The translations under genes and the position numbers were made by a program. 64,000 bases of DNA from Tenodera sinensis (taxonomy: Eukaryota; Arthropoda; Insecta; Mantodea; Mantidae), in the NCBI GenBank assembly GCA_030765045.1, contig CM060968.1, positions 107,952,904 through 108,016,903 on the forward strand. Reading direction: 5' to 3'. The notes below the pieces were generated by a model, which saw only the letters and a list, made by a program, of their open reading frames with translations, was not told the DNA's origin and did not search any database. Shown here piece by piece: positions 1 to 11,672 of the stretch; position 1 is the stretch's first letter; each line of letters starts with the position of its first letter.

Positions 1-148
1 CCACTTCTAAATCCATATTGGTACTCCACTAAAGTATGTACTTTCTGCATGTTGCTATACTATATAATTTAGGATACCTGAAAAATTTTCATATGCTACA
101 TTTAATAATGTAATTCTCCTGTAATTGTGACCTTGATATTTATTTCCC
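1..148. other. Unassigned AT-rich flank
   Basis: Short AT-rich stretch before the first R copy. I see no coding potential, RNA gene or recognisable repeat here. Confidence 0.4.
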
Positions 149-978
149 TTTTTACTTTCTCTACTACATATATTGTATTCCACCCAAAAATTCGGTGTCG
201 AGATTTCACCGGAATATATGTTTTGAGGCTCCCTGAATTGAAAAAAGCATTATTAGAATATGTGTGTGTTAGTCTGTATACAACATAACTCAAAAATGAA
301 AAGTCGGTTAAAAACCAAATTTGGTATTTAAGTTTCATGTCTTTCAAGGATGCGACGCGAAGATTTTCAAGCAAATTGCTTCACTCTAAGCTATCGTTTA
401 CATGGAGAGTTTTTAGAAAATTTTAATTTTTTTGAAAACGGTTCTAACGATTTTGATTAAAATGTTTGAGATTTTTTAATTAAAAATTAAATGTATATCT
501 TGAATATTCTGTCTATAGCCCATGTAGTCGTGTTTACTCTGGACGCATTGTGCATAGCTGGTAAACTGTTAGAGATAGACCAAATCTGTGTATACAAAAA
601 AGTAGATCTTGCTAAAATACATAATTTATGTCTAATAAATTTTTTTATAGAGTGAACCGTTTCGGAGGTATGCCTTGTTATTTGTGTGAGTTTTGGAAAA
701 TTTATACTTCTGTCAAATGGAACATCGTTATTCAATTTTGTATATGTTAACCGTGCAAACAGAATGGAATTTGAAAGCTTTAAAACATTTGACTATCGCT
801 CAAAGCTTACTGTATTCCCATATTCTCCTTCTACCTACAAGGAAATAAGCAAATAAGATAATTTCTGCAAATGTTTATCTCAACTAACACGAAGAAAATA
901 GAAGAATAAGAGTTTGTAAGAATGGTTAGTACAAGAGTCGAGGAATTCATGTGACCGCAACACATCAGATTTTTTTTT
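149..978 (+). repeat. Family R repeat, near full-length copy lacking the inverted 3' end
   Basis: Starts with the R 5' end TTTTTACTTTCTCTAC and runs through the R landmarks in order: the GTATTCCACCC block, the GT-rich site near 261-285, AAAAGTCGGTTAAAAACC, AACGATTTTGATTAAAATG and GACTATCGCTCAAAG. It ends with CACATCAGATTTTT. Short ORFs in it, on both strands, recur in other R copies at similar places but contain frequent stops, so I treat the repeat as non-coding. Its class is unknown. Confidence 0.8.
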
Positions 979-1172
979 AGAAGATTTGACTATCGCTCAA
1001 AGCCTACTGTATTCCTATATTCCCGTCGCACGTGCAAGAAAACGAGCAATAAGATAATTTCCGCAAATGTTTTTCTCAACTAACACGAAGAAAATTGAAG
1101 AATAAGTTTGTAAGAATCGTTAGTACAGTAGCAGAGAAAGTCATGCGAGTGCAAAACATCAGATTTTTAAAT
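979..1172 (+). repeat. Family R, 3' fragment in tandem with the previous copy
   Basis: Repeats the last ~190 bp of R (GACTATCGCTCAAAGCC to CATCAGATTTTT) directly after the preceding copy and in the same orientation. The two 3' ends differ by scattered substitutions, so this is not a recent duplication. Confidence 0.75.
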
Positions 1173-1369
1173 ATTGGACAAATTATGTCTGTTTTCCAGC
1201 TTTTACTTATGAAACACTCCAGATAAATAGCACTTGATAATTGATAGCACAGATAAATAGCCTTTCTCTTATCCGTTAGGTCAGACGTCTTATGATATTA
1301 CGTGTGATAAATGTCGTTTAGCAACCATTTTTGCTGCAAATCTTGTTCCTTCATGATTTGGATTGTCAT

Positions 1370-1600
1370 GCCCATCTTATGCGAAAGAGGGGAAGGCAGA
1401 TTTGCCTCTACCTTCTTTTTGCCAAGCTTTGACGCATTCTGGGAATAAAAAACAAACCTCTCTAACGCTTGGTTACCTGAGTGAGTGAGGGGGAAATGTT
1501 TCATGCACAAAACGAAGGAGATGGGGTAGATCAACAAGGTGTCGTCATTTTCACATTAGGGACAAGGTTGGGTATGGCTGATTTAGATATTTCCAGTCGG
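1370..1600 (+). repeat. Dispersed repeat family S, copy 1
   Basis: Shares blocks in the same order with 31205-31440: CTTATGCGAAA, a GCATTC near AAAACAAAC, GGGGAAATG followed by TTCAT, and GGGCAAGGTTGGG-like GACAAGGTTGGG. Two diverged copies 30 kb apart define the family. No coding similarity was recognised. The flanks 1173-1369 and 1601-1914 hold nothing I can identify. Confidence 0.5.
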
Positions 1601-1914
1601 TTAAAATTTAATACCTTGTTCATGCCATCTTTAAACAAGTCTTTGTATCTTCTCTATTCTTTTGGTTTATATCTAATTCATGAACTAATGTGATAATAGT
1701 TCAGATGTCATTCTGTGTATATGGCTTATTCCCCTATATTGCACATACTTCTAATTCTTATCCTGGTTCATCATTTCTTTTATGATCGATTTTTTTTTAT
1801 TTGCATTATACCAGTGTGACAGAACCGACCTACTTAACATTTACAAAATATTTTTTGGCTACTCTATTGGATGTAATGCCATAACAGGTTCGGCAGGTAA
1901 TGTGACTGTAACAC

Positions 1915-2118
1915 GATGGAGCTCCAGCACACTTCGATGTAAATGTGGGGAGCTACTTGAGTATCACATATCCAAAACGATGGATTGATAGAGAAGGGCC
2001 AGTTCTATGTCCACCACTTGCATCAGTTCTTGTACCCCTCGATTATGTTCTGTGGGGGACAATGGAGAATATTGTAAACAATATCCGTGTAGCGCCAATG
2101 GAAGACATCGTTGCATGA
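1915..2118 (+). pseudogene. Tc1/mariner-type transposase fragment
   Basis: Reads DGAPAHFDVNVGSYLS, then YPKRWIDREGP, then VPLDYVLWGTMENIV, before a TGA at 2116. This is the C-terminal catalytic part of Tc1/mariner-superfamily transposases: the second acid in DGAP, the WIGRGGP-like linker, and the third acid in the PLD(F/Y)xLW block. The N-terminal HTH and first catalytic acid are missing upstream, and the codon before DGAP is a stop. It is a dead relic of about 67 codons. The superfamily call is sound; a precise family is not claimed. Confidence 0.7.
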
Positions 2119-2631
2119 ATTCTTACAGTGATATAAATTCTTACCACCACATCCCATCTACTGACTTAAAACTCTTTTGTAATGCACTATTTTATTGAGG
2201 TTATTGACAAACCATTCTCAAACTTTGAAATTCTACAGCGCCCTAACCGTGGTGTTCCGGACATGGTTCCTTCTTGAAAAATTATCACTTTGCCATCCCG
2301 CACAACATACTAAACGCCGTCGGTGTTCCTTTGAGACACCCGGTATACGCTGTTTGTCACCACTTCCAGGTGAAATCAAATACCATTACAGATTCTCTTT
2401 ACGCCCAGTTGCTCCTTTTATGCCTTGATATTGAAACCTCAATTTACGCAACGATAACTATGTGCAAAATGTAACTTTATGTAGTGATGCAGAAAAATGC
2501 GTATTTTATTATATTTATTGGCCTTTATGATGTTCACCTGCAAAATGGGTTACTCTGATCAGAGTCTATATAACTGTGTTACGTTCTCCACATTTTGAGC
2601 CATTGAAGTGATAACGATATGAAAATATACA
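2119..2631. other. Unassigned
   Basis: Ordinary AT-rich sequence between a transposase relic and a microsatellite. Short ORFs at 2195-2474 have no recognisable domain. No RNA gene or repeat was seen. Confidence 0.4.
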
Positions 2632-2993
<362 letters not shown>

Positions 2994-3109
2994 TACTGTT
3001 TGTAAATACTCTCAAATCACTAAAATGAAAAATAAATTGTCTAAACCGATAAAGAAACTACTAATATATTACATTCACATGAATTGTTCTACCCACTTTC
3101 TTAAAAGTA

Positions 3110-3395
3110 ATTTTAAAAGGGAATAATCTTCCATCTGCCTTATATTATTCGAGATAGAAGTTTGCAGAAATGCATTTACCATAGTCAAATCTTTTCAAGT
3201 GTGTGGCAATGTGGTAACTTAGCGGTTTGAGAGGAAAAAAAAAAAGAACAAATTATTTGGCAATTGGAAATACTAATAAAGAATATATCGGAAACAGCTA
3301 ATGCCACTAAACTTTATTTGCCATAAATTATGTGTTTTAAAGATATCCATATTTTTGTGCAATAAGGTTTTAGTTTCTGTACCACGTGCTTAGAA
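3110..3395 (-). repeat. Family R, degraded inverted fragment
   Basis: Carries minus-orientation R blocks: ATAGTCAAATCTTTT, AAAGAATATATCGGAAA and CATAAATTATGTGTTTTAAA. Divergence is high. It lies head-to-head against the plus-oriented copy starting near 3405. Confidence 0.55.
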
Positions 3396-3404
3396 GAAGC
3401 ACAG

Positions 3405-3516
3405 GAATTATTGTACCTATGTATTCCACTCAAAAATTCTATATCGTGAAATACATGTTTGGAAACCCCCTGAATTAAAAAAAAAAGCTTTTTAGGCAAG
3501 AGTTTGTGTGAGAGTG

Positions 3517-3592
<76 letters not shown>

Positions 3593-4020
3593 TGTGAACA
3601 GCAGAGAAAGCTCAAATTCAAAAAGTAGTTTTCATATCAAAGTTGGCATTTAAGTTCAGCATCTTCCAAATATGGGACAGGAGGATTTTAAAAGAACTCA
3701 TACATTCCAAACTACCCTTTGCAAAGAAGATTTTTAAAAAACTTTGATTTTCTAAAAAATGAGGTACACAAAATCTTACTGCAAAAAAGTAGATGTCATT
3801 AAAGCACACAATTGTTATTAAGTATTTTTTTGGAGTTAGGCATTTTCAAGATATTCCTGGCCATTGACATTTGCAGTATTTCTCAAATGGAAAGTCGTTA
3901 TTCTTTTTCCCTTTTGGTCATTCAAATAAATATAACGAAATTTCAAAGCCAAATACTTTTATTATCGCTTAAGCCTACTGTATTCTCCGATTCCTATTGT
4001 ACAGCTATGAAATAAATTAT
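3405..4020 (+). repeat. Family R, partial copy carrying a (GA)n array
   Basis: R 5' block (GTATTCCACTCAAAAATTC and a TGTTTGGAAACCCCCTG variant), then the microsatellite site, then R mid and 3' blocks to about 4020. The site holds (GA)35 instead of the usual GT/CA run. The AACGATTTTG block has been lost. Confidence 0.65.
3521..3590. repeat. (AG)n microsatellite inside R
   Basis: 70 bp of uninterrupted AG dinucleotide at the R site that carries GT/CA repeats in other copies. Confidence 0.97.
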
Positions 4021-5090
4021 TAAGCGCATTAGGAGAGCCGAATATTTCTGAGTCCCACTTCGTGTGGCAGGGCGATTTACACGAGTCGATATCTCCAACA
4101 TGCACCTGAGTCTCTCTTTCATATAGTCTTTTATAGTCAGTCGGACACACAAATAGGATGTGTCTTGAATCACCACTTGCATTTACGAGTATTTATAAAA
4201 ATACAAGTACAAAATACAGTAAATAAATCTGTATGTACTGCAATTAAATGTACGTTTTATGTAGTCTTATCAGATCGTGTTATGTCCCTAACAATATTCT
4301 AGGTTTATTGGATGCTGATGCTTTTCCAGACAGTTATATCCTTTCTACGCCATATACATATATGGCAGTGCCATATATTTTGTCTACCTTGTAAGAAGCT
4401 TCTTTCGAGGCACCACAATGCGGTTTGAAACGACCTTCCTCATGTATGTCAATGCACTAACCACTGCGTTTCTCTGGTTTACCGGAAACCTCCAAGTTTT
4501 CTCTGAAGATGGATGTTTCCTATCTGATTAAGCTGCGAACCGTTGTCTACACACAGCTTGTATGAGAGAATTTCTTCTTCTTATCACTGCCTGAATCAAT
4601 GATGCGTTCATTTAGGAAGGCTAGGTCTTACGTCTCCTATCGGAACTCTACTTTGCAGACCACAAGGAAGGAGGGAAAAAGACGTTGACTGCCGGAGGGT
4701 TTAACAATGAAGTGAAGTGAAGCGCATGTGAACTCCATCAGACAAAATCGCTGGCGGAATCTCATCTGTTGAGCTTCTACAACCCTGATTTCGATAGCAG
4801 TTCCGGTTTCTAGCTGCAAGAACGGTACCACATAGATTCTAGGTGGACATGTTTCTCTTTTGGCTAGAGATTAGCATGGGAGATTAACTGTGTAAAAACT
4901 GTTCTTGTTTTAGGGCTTGCATTTCTGTATGTCCATCCTGAGGAGCTCTTCTGTTGATTTGTGAGTACGCAGTGACACAACTTCAATTTTTGTAAATCTG
5001 TGCTTTGCCTGTATGAAATAATTTTATTCAAGATACTTTGAAAAATCCAGTCAACAGTCTTGTTGAAAACCCCAGTGCCATATAATATCA
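4021..5090. other. Unassigned intergenic sequence
   Basis: No convincing gene, transposase or RT similarity. Minus-strand ORFs at 4637-4831 and 4864-5094 have no recognised domain. A short palindrome around CATATACATATATGGCAG lies near 4362. Confidence 0.4.
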
Positions 5091-5640
5091 TCAAATCATC
5101 ATCATTTTCTTCTTCTTCTTTTCCTTCTTCTTCTTCATTTCATGGCGCAGGTAATCAAATGCCATGTCCTCCAGCCATCGTTTGCTGGGTCTGCCCACCG
5201 ATCTCCTACCTTTAGGATGATATTGCATTATTTGTTTAGGAAGTTTGATCTCTAGTATTCTATGAACATGTTCCTTCCACTTCTCTTTGAAATCCTTTGG
5301 CCTGTCATTTATATTAAAATTTTCTAATTCTCCTGACATACTTTCATTTGTTATTAGCTCTCTCTTCCTACATCCTTTCACACTTCTTAAGAATTTCATT
5401 TCTGAAGCCTGTATTTTACTCCGTTGCTTCCTAGTGTCCAAGTCTCACTTCCGTATTCTGGTATAGATACAGCCATAACTGTAAAACATTAATTTTGTTT
5501 CTAAATGTCCTATTTATTGTTCCACACACTCTTTGAAATTTGGATATTTTATTGTCCACGTCATATCTCTCGTCAGAACTAACATCAGTTTCCAAGTAGT
5601 TAAAATAGCTCACCTTTTCCATCCGGGTGACTTCTTTGAA
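5091..5640 (-). pseudogene. LINE ORF2 C-terminal remnant, RTE/craniofacial-like type
   Basis: The minus strand encodes the tail of a non-LTR reverse-transcriptase ORF: FNYLETDVSSDERYD and KISKFQRVCGTINRTFRNK upstream, then SEMKFLRSVKGC, EKWKEHVHRI and GRRSVGRPSKRWLEDM. These match the long conserved C-terminal region after the RT domain in arthropod RTE-like elements. The link between FRNK and the SEMKFL block is deleted and frameshifted. The 3' end passes into GAA-rich then ATGATG-rich repeats (5091-5140), which fits a microsatellite-type LINE tail. No RT catalytic core is present, so this is a heavily 5'-truncated dead copy. Confidence 0.75.
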
Positions 5641-6039
5641 GGTATGTAAGGAAATTTCCCAATTACAGGTTACCCCGTAGATGGGTAGTCATGCGAAGGA
5701 ATTGCCTTCTGACGGTAATTTTTCTCAAGGTTGTATTCATTTAGCCTTTGGTAACCCAATACCTAATTACAAGGCAGTAACGTCGAAGATGTCTTCTCTG
5801 TCTCTTCAGTCACTGAGATCCTAGATCTTCTGCCATTAGAGCCGCTTGACATCTTCTAAGAGGTTTCCGGTCGCTCAATCTGGGTACAGTCGTCGGATCC
5901 CTCGTTGCGGTCTATGCTTGGCTCTCCTCCCCTCTTACCAACCAGCAAAGATAGACTTTTCCAGTATGGTCGTGTGGTTCATTGGATACTAAGCCCCCAC
6001 CGCGACACCCTGACAGTCCCCGAGGGACTCATATCATAA
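5641..6039. other. Unassigned
   Basis: No recognisable coding or RNA feature between a LINE tail and a mariner relic. Confidence 0.35.
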
Positions 6040-6266
6040 GACTGCACCAGCTCGTGACGCTAAACTCCTGCAACAATGGTTTAAGGAAAATGTTCCACCA
6101 AGACTGCTCATCGGGAAGTCCAGATCTAAATCCGCTGGATTATCAACAATGGAACAACATCGAGAGTAAAGCTTGCTTGACACGATACAGAAATCTGGAG
6201 GTTGGAGACGTTGCTACTAAGATCTGGAAGATCTGGTCGCCAGGAGATTGGTGTCACAGTACCTAG
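6040..6266 (+). pseudogene. Mariner-type transposase fragment
   Basis: Starts at APARDAKLLQQWFKENVP (the region after the second catalytic acid, where the expected Asp codon reads Thr). After a frameshift it continues as SPDLNPLDYQQWNNIESKAC and on into an LEVGDVATKIW segment. The SPDLNPLDY block carries the third catalytic acid of mariner transposases. N-terminal DNA-binding domains are absent. The fragment is unrelated in orientation or position to the relic at 1915. Confidence 0.7.
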
Positions 6267-7282
6267 CTAGCTCCAGCATGAGGTCTTAATCTGCAAGGTG
6301 TGCGTGAGTGTTGGCAGGAATGGAAACAAACGAGGAATTTGCAAACATATGACTTTATTTGCAAATTTAAAGCTTTTTGTAGAGAACTGCCGAGCATATT
6401 TGATTAAAAATACTAATTTCTATCATCGACTGCAATGTTATAGCACTATAACTTTGTCACCCTTTAGTGACCGACAAGTAATGTGTACGCGCTAAGCTTG
6501 CGTACAAATTGTAGAGTGATACAGGCACAAGACAGATCACAAAATGCATGTGGATTGACTGCGCGACTCTTATTTATAATCTCGCTTTTAGCTAGTCGGC
6601 AAGCCTTAATTACCCAGAATTCATAGCCAAAGTAATGAAGGTCGTTCATCACGTGATCGCATGAGCAATGCGAAGGAAATGGTTTTGCCGGTCAATTTTA
6701 AGCAAGTCATGGCAAGGTAAAAATCAACCCGCCAAGCTCCATCTAGACTTGCTCGCATAACAATTGTAATTTTATCATTTAGCTTATCTGCCCGGGCTTT
6801 CATACTTGAGCCTACAATATACATTCAGCTTTACTGTCAATGTTTCTCCCCTTGAATATTAATTCCAATCTCCTTTTGGTTTTTCTGTAATTAATTATTT
6901 ATCTTCGGGTTATAATTTCGGCTTCGCCCTAAAGCGAGCTTTGAAGCGAACAGTGCAGAATTTCGACGTAAATATCATACGTACTTCTATGGTTGACTGG
7001 CCTTGCCGTTTGAAATCCTGTGTGGTCTCCAAAGAAGGGCATGTTTTGTTGTGCTACCCACGATTACAGTTGAGTTGTTATGAGTAGGCTTAGTAGGCCA
7101 GGCACATTAAAGAGGAATCAAGTTATCGGCGTTCGTAGTGCATGTGACGGAACAGTGTGGGGAACCGTTTCTGTCCGTCTGCTCTACAGACAAAACCTGC
7201 ATAACTTCATTCTTTTAGTGGCTCACCTACTAAGCTTAGTTATGACCAACTATATACGAACAAGAAATAGATAGCAGAATAA
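6267..7282. other. Unassigned
   Basis: About 1 kb with no recognisable gene. Short ORFs (6464-6824 minus, 7080-7274 plus) show no domain. Confidence 0.4.
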
Positions 7283-7342
7283 ACCTAGAAATATTTTGTA
7301 GAAGAGTGAAAAGAGAAAGTAATGTGAATGCAACAGATACGG
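7283..7342 (+). repeat. Family R, 3' terminal fragment
   Basis: Contains AGAGAAAGTAATGTGAATGC and CAACAGATACGGTTTTT, a diverged R 3' end. It joins directly to the 5' end of the next R copy, giving a head-to-tail junction that shares the T run. Confidence 0.6.
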
Positions 7343-8182
7343 TTTTTACTTTCTCGGCTACGTATAATAAGTAGGGGAAGTATTATATTCGACCCAAATT
7401 TTCAGTGTCGAGATTTCACCAGAAATATGTTTTGAGGCCCCCTAAATCCAAAAAAAAAAAAAAAAAAAAAAAAGGAGTTTTAGAAAAAGGTCCGTGTGTA
7501 TGTGTGTCAGTGTGTATGTCTGTGAACAGCATAACTCATAAACGAAAAGTCGATTAAAAACCAAAGCTGCTATTTAAGTTTAATGTCTTTCAAGGATGCG
7601 ATGCAAAGATTTTGAACAAAATTCCTCTGTTTTAAACTATCCTTTGAATGGGACATTTTTCGAAAATTTTGATTTTCTCAAAAATGGCTGTAACGATTTT
7701 GATTAAAATGATATATGTTTAAGATACTTTTATATTTTGAATTTTCTGGCCACAGCCCATGGAGTTCTGTTTACTCTTGGCGACTTTTACATAACTGGTA
7801 AACCGTAAGACATAAACCAAATCTTACCACACAAGAAATGTTCAAATGCTCTTTTTCTTCTGGAGTAAACCATTTAGGAGATATTCCTTGTTATTTGTGT
7901 GAGTGGAACACTTAAATGTTCGTCAAATAGAGGGTCGTTATTCACTTTTTTGTCTCTTGGCCGTGAAAAGAGAACAAAATTTCAAAGCTTTAAAAGATTT
8001 GACCATCGCTCAAAGCCTACTGTATCCCCATATTCCCCTTGCACCTACAAAAAATCAACAGTAAGATAATTTGTGCAAATTTTATTTCGACTAACATTAA
8101 AGATAGAGCAATAAGGATTTGTAAGAATAATTAGCACAAGAGTAGAGAAAGTTGTATGTGAGTGCAACACATCAGATTTTTA
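7343..8182 (+). repeat. Family R, near full-length copy
   Basis: Runs from TTTTTACTTTCTC to CACATCAGATTTTTA with all R blocks. The 5' part has an A24 run at 7450-7473 and a GT-rich stretch at 7491-7530 at the usual microsatellite site. No inverted 3' end was found. Confidence 0.8.
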
Positions 8183-8948
8183 TTTTATATAATGTCATTA
8201 TTTTTAAGTGAGTTCCATCAACAATTCTCAGGCTGAAATGTGGTACTGGCTTGCAGTAATTCAGCTGACCAAAGCAAACTTTAGGGTGTAAAGAGGTCAG
8301 AGGATGACGCCCATCGGAGACCTTTATTAGTGGTTAATCTACCTGATGTTATTGGCATGGGCAAGAGTTCGCAAATATTTATTGGAGACTGAACCTGATG
8401 CGCAACATGGCGGATGTAAATCTTTCTCCCCCAAGCAACTTGGCGACAAATGAACGAAGAAGCGCGGAAATTTCGCTAAAACTTGCACGAGGAGGAGGGT
8501 TATGTCCCTGTCACTGAACAAACAACGGGAGGCTGGAAACAAGCGACGACGGGTTGCTGTCCGTCCTGGCAATTTAGAAAGCGGAGGAGCGGATCTCTGA
8601 GTCCGGGGCCAATTTCCGGGAGGGTGGCTGCTGTGTCAATGTTTTCCTAGCCCCTTGCTCCATTTAGCGCCCCCTCCTTGTATTGCTAAAGCACCGCTAT
8701 GACGCCACCACTCTGTTTACCGTCTGTGTTCGCTCTCCTTGCCCTTCTCTAGGCCAGCGTTGCTAGCCACATGGCTTGTTTGTAAAATATATAAGGATTT
8801 ACACGGATAATCCTGTTCCTTGGTAATTGCAAGTAGTTTGCTTAATTTTCAGAAACGGTTTTCATATTCCTGTTAATTTTAGCTAGGAACGCATTTCGTT
8901 TTACCTTTATTATTGTAATAATTTGACGAATCCCACTCCTGACACCAC
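8183..8948. other. Unassigned, locally GC-richer
   Basis: 8390-8780 is richer in G+C than its surroundings and contains a 77-codon minus ORF (8339-8572) without recognised domain. No splice or repeat structure supports a gene. Confidence 0.35.
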
Positions 8949-9054
8949 TGTGACAATCTGACAAAATCCAGTCCAGTTAATTTTTATAACTTTATTTTCC
9001 TTCTAAATTTCTGCACAACATAGTTCTCTTCTGCTGACGTTAACACAGTCTATA
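8949..9054 (-). repeat. Truncated LTR (U5 end), same family as the solo LTR at 11059
   Basis: Shares TGTGACAATCT, CCAGTCCAGTTA, a CTTTATTTTC block (AATAAA on the minus strand) and TTAACACAGTCTA with the end of the solo LTR at 11059-11530, in the same order and orientation. The rest of the LTR is missing. The break coincides with the start of the pentamer array. Confidence 0.7.
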
Positions 9055-9057
9055 AGG

Positions 9058-9115
9058 TCGTGTCGTGTCGTGTCGTGTCGTGTCGTGTCGTGTCGTGTCG
9101 TGTCGTGTCGTGTCG
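9058..9115. repeat. (TCGTG)n pentanucleotide array
   Basis: About 11.6 perfect copies of TCGTG, directly abutting the truncated LTR. Confidence 0.97.
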
Positions 9116-9627
9116 TTCCAATCACTAAGGATGCCTGGGAACACATCTCACCCGCAGCGCAGCTACGACAGAATAGTTCCATACTTTCTGATTTAGGTAG
9201 ACATTTTCAGTTCGAAATTGACTAAAGCACTTTTGACATACTCGATTCATTACTGACAGCACAAATATTCTGCCGGCATTGTGAGGCGGTTTTGCTCTTA
9301 GATATGTTTTTATAGATAGTAAAACAGTATAAGATATCTGAAATGTTCCTTTTTGCTTTCCAATGTTTGTAAACAGAAGTTCACGCTGTTCCATCCAACG
9401 TCAGTCACAATATACACTGATGTATCCGATAGTGAGTCTGCTCGTTGACCTCTAATAGTATATATATATAGTATATGCTAAGACAGGGCCTCTCGAAGCT
9501 TAAAATCGCACCAGCTACAATCCAAGTTTTCTTGCACCGTGCATCGTGGGGACTCGGTTAAGCTCGGCTCAACTCGCGCGCTGCACAGCGAAGAAGCGAG
9601 GACGAACGTGTTGAAAGACGGCATGTT
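9116..9627. other. Unassigned
   Basis: Contains an 89-codon minus-strand ORF (9125-9394) without recognised motif and a short TA run near 9460. No gene can be supported. Confidence 0.35.
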
Positions 9628-9760
9628 AAATGCATAAGCGTCATGCAAGGGGTCCCGGGTTGGGTCCCGACTAGGGGTGAGAATTTTTCCTTAGATTATT
9701 CCTCATCCTTCCCGGGGCTGGAAGTGTGAATGTGTGTATGAATTTAATGTGCAAAAACCC
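9628..9760 (+). repeat. Possible tRNA-derived SINE (family D)
   Basis: AAGCGTCATGCAAGGGGTCC followed by CGGGTTGGGTCCCGAC resembles a degenerate anticodon-arm plus B box (GGTTCGANNCC expected). It is followed by a TTTTTCC-containing unrelated body. The A box is poor and there is only one copy in the window, so the call is tentative. Confidence 0.4.
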
Positions 9761-11058
9761 TAAAGTTAAAACAGCACTGTTCGAGTAACACCTTAGGATA
9801 AGCAATTTGTTCGAAAGGCGCGGCCGCCGATACGACCTTTGGACTTAAAGCGGGATATAAATGGAAGAAAAACCTGTATAGAAAACCTGTGGCATTTAGG
9901 TACTTCAAATCAATTTTATGAACTACAATTATAATTTGTGTTAATTAAAAAGGCATTTTGTTTTCGTAATAGGATGTTACTGAGCTGCAGCTGATATATG
10001 TGTTTATAAAGCCCTTTTCAATAGCAGTAGAAAGTGTGCTCCTGATTTGTATTTCGAATTGACAGATTTGCAAAAGACTTCTCTGTTTTGAGCTGTGCGA
10101 AAACTAGATTGAGTGCGAGTATTTCTGGTTGTAATTTAAAAAATACTCTCTGAATTGTTGTCAGCCGATCCCCTGGTATTACTGCAAATAAAAAAAGAAA
10201 AGAAGAAATAGAATGAACTGTCTGATCCAACCAGATTACCATTCCAATAACCAATAACCATCCCAAGAGTTGCCAAGTTAGGCTCAGGGAAACAAGGTGA
10301 AAACAACAAAGTTACTATCTTATCTATGAAAAAAAAAAAAAAAAAAGACTAATCACGAACCAGAATTAAGTGGAAAACAAGCACAAAATCCCATATTAAC
10401 TTAGATGGTTTGCAAAAATAGATAACATTAAAAATACCGGATTTGGTCAAAAAAAGAAAAACAAACTAACCAGTTTAACACTGCGCATTGCACGTACGCG
10501 TTGCACAGTGGGGAAGAAACAGTTGTGAAAGTGAGAAAGGAGGAGATGGCAAAGGGAGTGGAATTTGCACCGAGTGGAATTAGAAATGGACATACACTTA
10601 GCATTTATAATTTCAGTTAGAAGGTTAGGTTACCACGCCAATATTTTGTTGGACTTGAACTGTTCTTATCCCGCTTTAGTCGAAAGTTGACTTATTGTTC
10701 AATCGAGTGTTGTTGCGTAAATAACTTGGGATTTGCGTGGGGTATCGTGAATAATGTATGTTTGCTATTTCTACCTGCCTTCTCCATGTTGCTTCATTTC
10801 TTCTTTTATGCAAAGGGGAAGGAAAAACTTCTCCCCATCATGGAGCGTAATTCTGAATGCATAAACTTGTAAAAAATATACTTTGTTTTATTTTCGCGGA
10901 AAATCTCTCTTCGAAACAGTTGCCATGTTGTAGCAGCAGCTCTAGAGGATAGAAGTTGCTCTTGTATAAGTGAAAACCTTGATATAACTTCGTCACAGCG
11001 TGGCTTTTCGTCAATTTAAGAAAATATTCACTTTAAGGGGAGAGTAAATACAGTGGCG
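9761..11058. other. Unassigned
   Basis: 1.3 kb of AT-rich sequence with an A-run at 10329-10346. A 61-codon plus ORF (10687-10872) and an 82-codon minus ORF (10018-10266) have no recognised domain. Confidence 0.4.
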
Positions 11059-11114
11059 TGTGTGACAATCTATGATATTGTGACTAAAGTCCAGTCCAGT
11101 TACTTTTTTCTCGC

Positions 11115-11120
11115 TTTATT
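11115..11120 (-). terminator. AATAAA polyadenylation signal of the solo LTR
   Basis: TTTATT on the plus strand, i.e. AATAAA in the orientation of the LTR. The same position is conserved in the truncated copy at 8949-9054. Confidence 0.55.
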
Positions 11121-11397
11121 TTCTTCTAACTAAATGCACAAGGCTGACCTTAACACAGTCTAGTCTTTCGCGAAATTTCAACTGACAACTGTTTTCTTCT
11201 CGGAACCTTGACTCGCTCCTTTATGTCTTTCTTCGCTTTCTCTGTCTCTCAAGCACTAACTCTGACGATACAATCACTCAACACCCATAACTGCTTCGCT
11301 ATCTTCCTTCATGACGCGACGACGCACGCAGCTGACACACACACTCTCAAACTAAGCACTGACTCCTGTAACTCACTCTGCTCGTTGCTTCGCCTCC

Positions 11398-11405
11398 TTA
11401 TATAG
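11398..11405 (-). promoter_or_regulatory. TATA box of the solo LTR
   Basis: TATATAA on the minus strand in the middle of the LTR. It is about 280 bp upstream of the AATAAA in the transcription direction. Confidence 0.55.
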
Positions 11406-11672
11406 CGAGGATGACAGTTTACGGATCTTTCTCGAACTTCTAGAAATATGCTGACTGCCGGATACTTCTCGAATACTCTGGAATACCCTTCTTGTTTCTG
11501 ACGCTTTATTGTTTTCACGTGTTCACAACAGTGGCGCGAGGCAGCCTGACCTTCAACGTTTATAATGCATGTACCGTCAGTGAGGTGGGGCAGCCTGACC
11601 ACGACCGCCCATTGTTGTGCGCCGCGGCCGACTTCAAAGTTTGGAAGCAATAATGTTGAGTAGAGTAGGCAT

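Larger units (their letters stand above)
11059..11530 (-). mobile_element. Solo LTR, 472 bp, with target-site duplication
   Basis: On the minus strand the sequence begins TGTTGTGAACACG and ends TTGTCACACA, so it has TG...CA ends. It is flanked by GTGGCG at 11053-11058 and 11531-11536, a direct repeat typical of LTR-element integration. Inside are a TATATAA box (11398-11405) and, downstream in the same orientation, an AATAAA signal (11115-11120), giving the expected U3-R-U5 order. No primer-binding site, gag or pol adjoins either side, so the internal region was probably lost by LTR-LTR recombination. The superfamily cannot be told from the LTR alone. Confidence 0.8.

Noticed and set aside
102..735. 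Minus-strand ORFs recurring in many R copies (for example the YQIWFLTDFSFLS words)
   Set aside because: The recurrence reflects DNA-level similarity of R. Frames are repeatedly broken by stops and frameshifts between copies, with no sign of protein-level conservation.
8339..8780. GC-richer stretch with a 77-codon ORF as a possible gene
   Set aside because: No domain, no codon-level evidence and no flanking gene structure; composition alone is insufficient.
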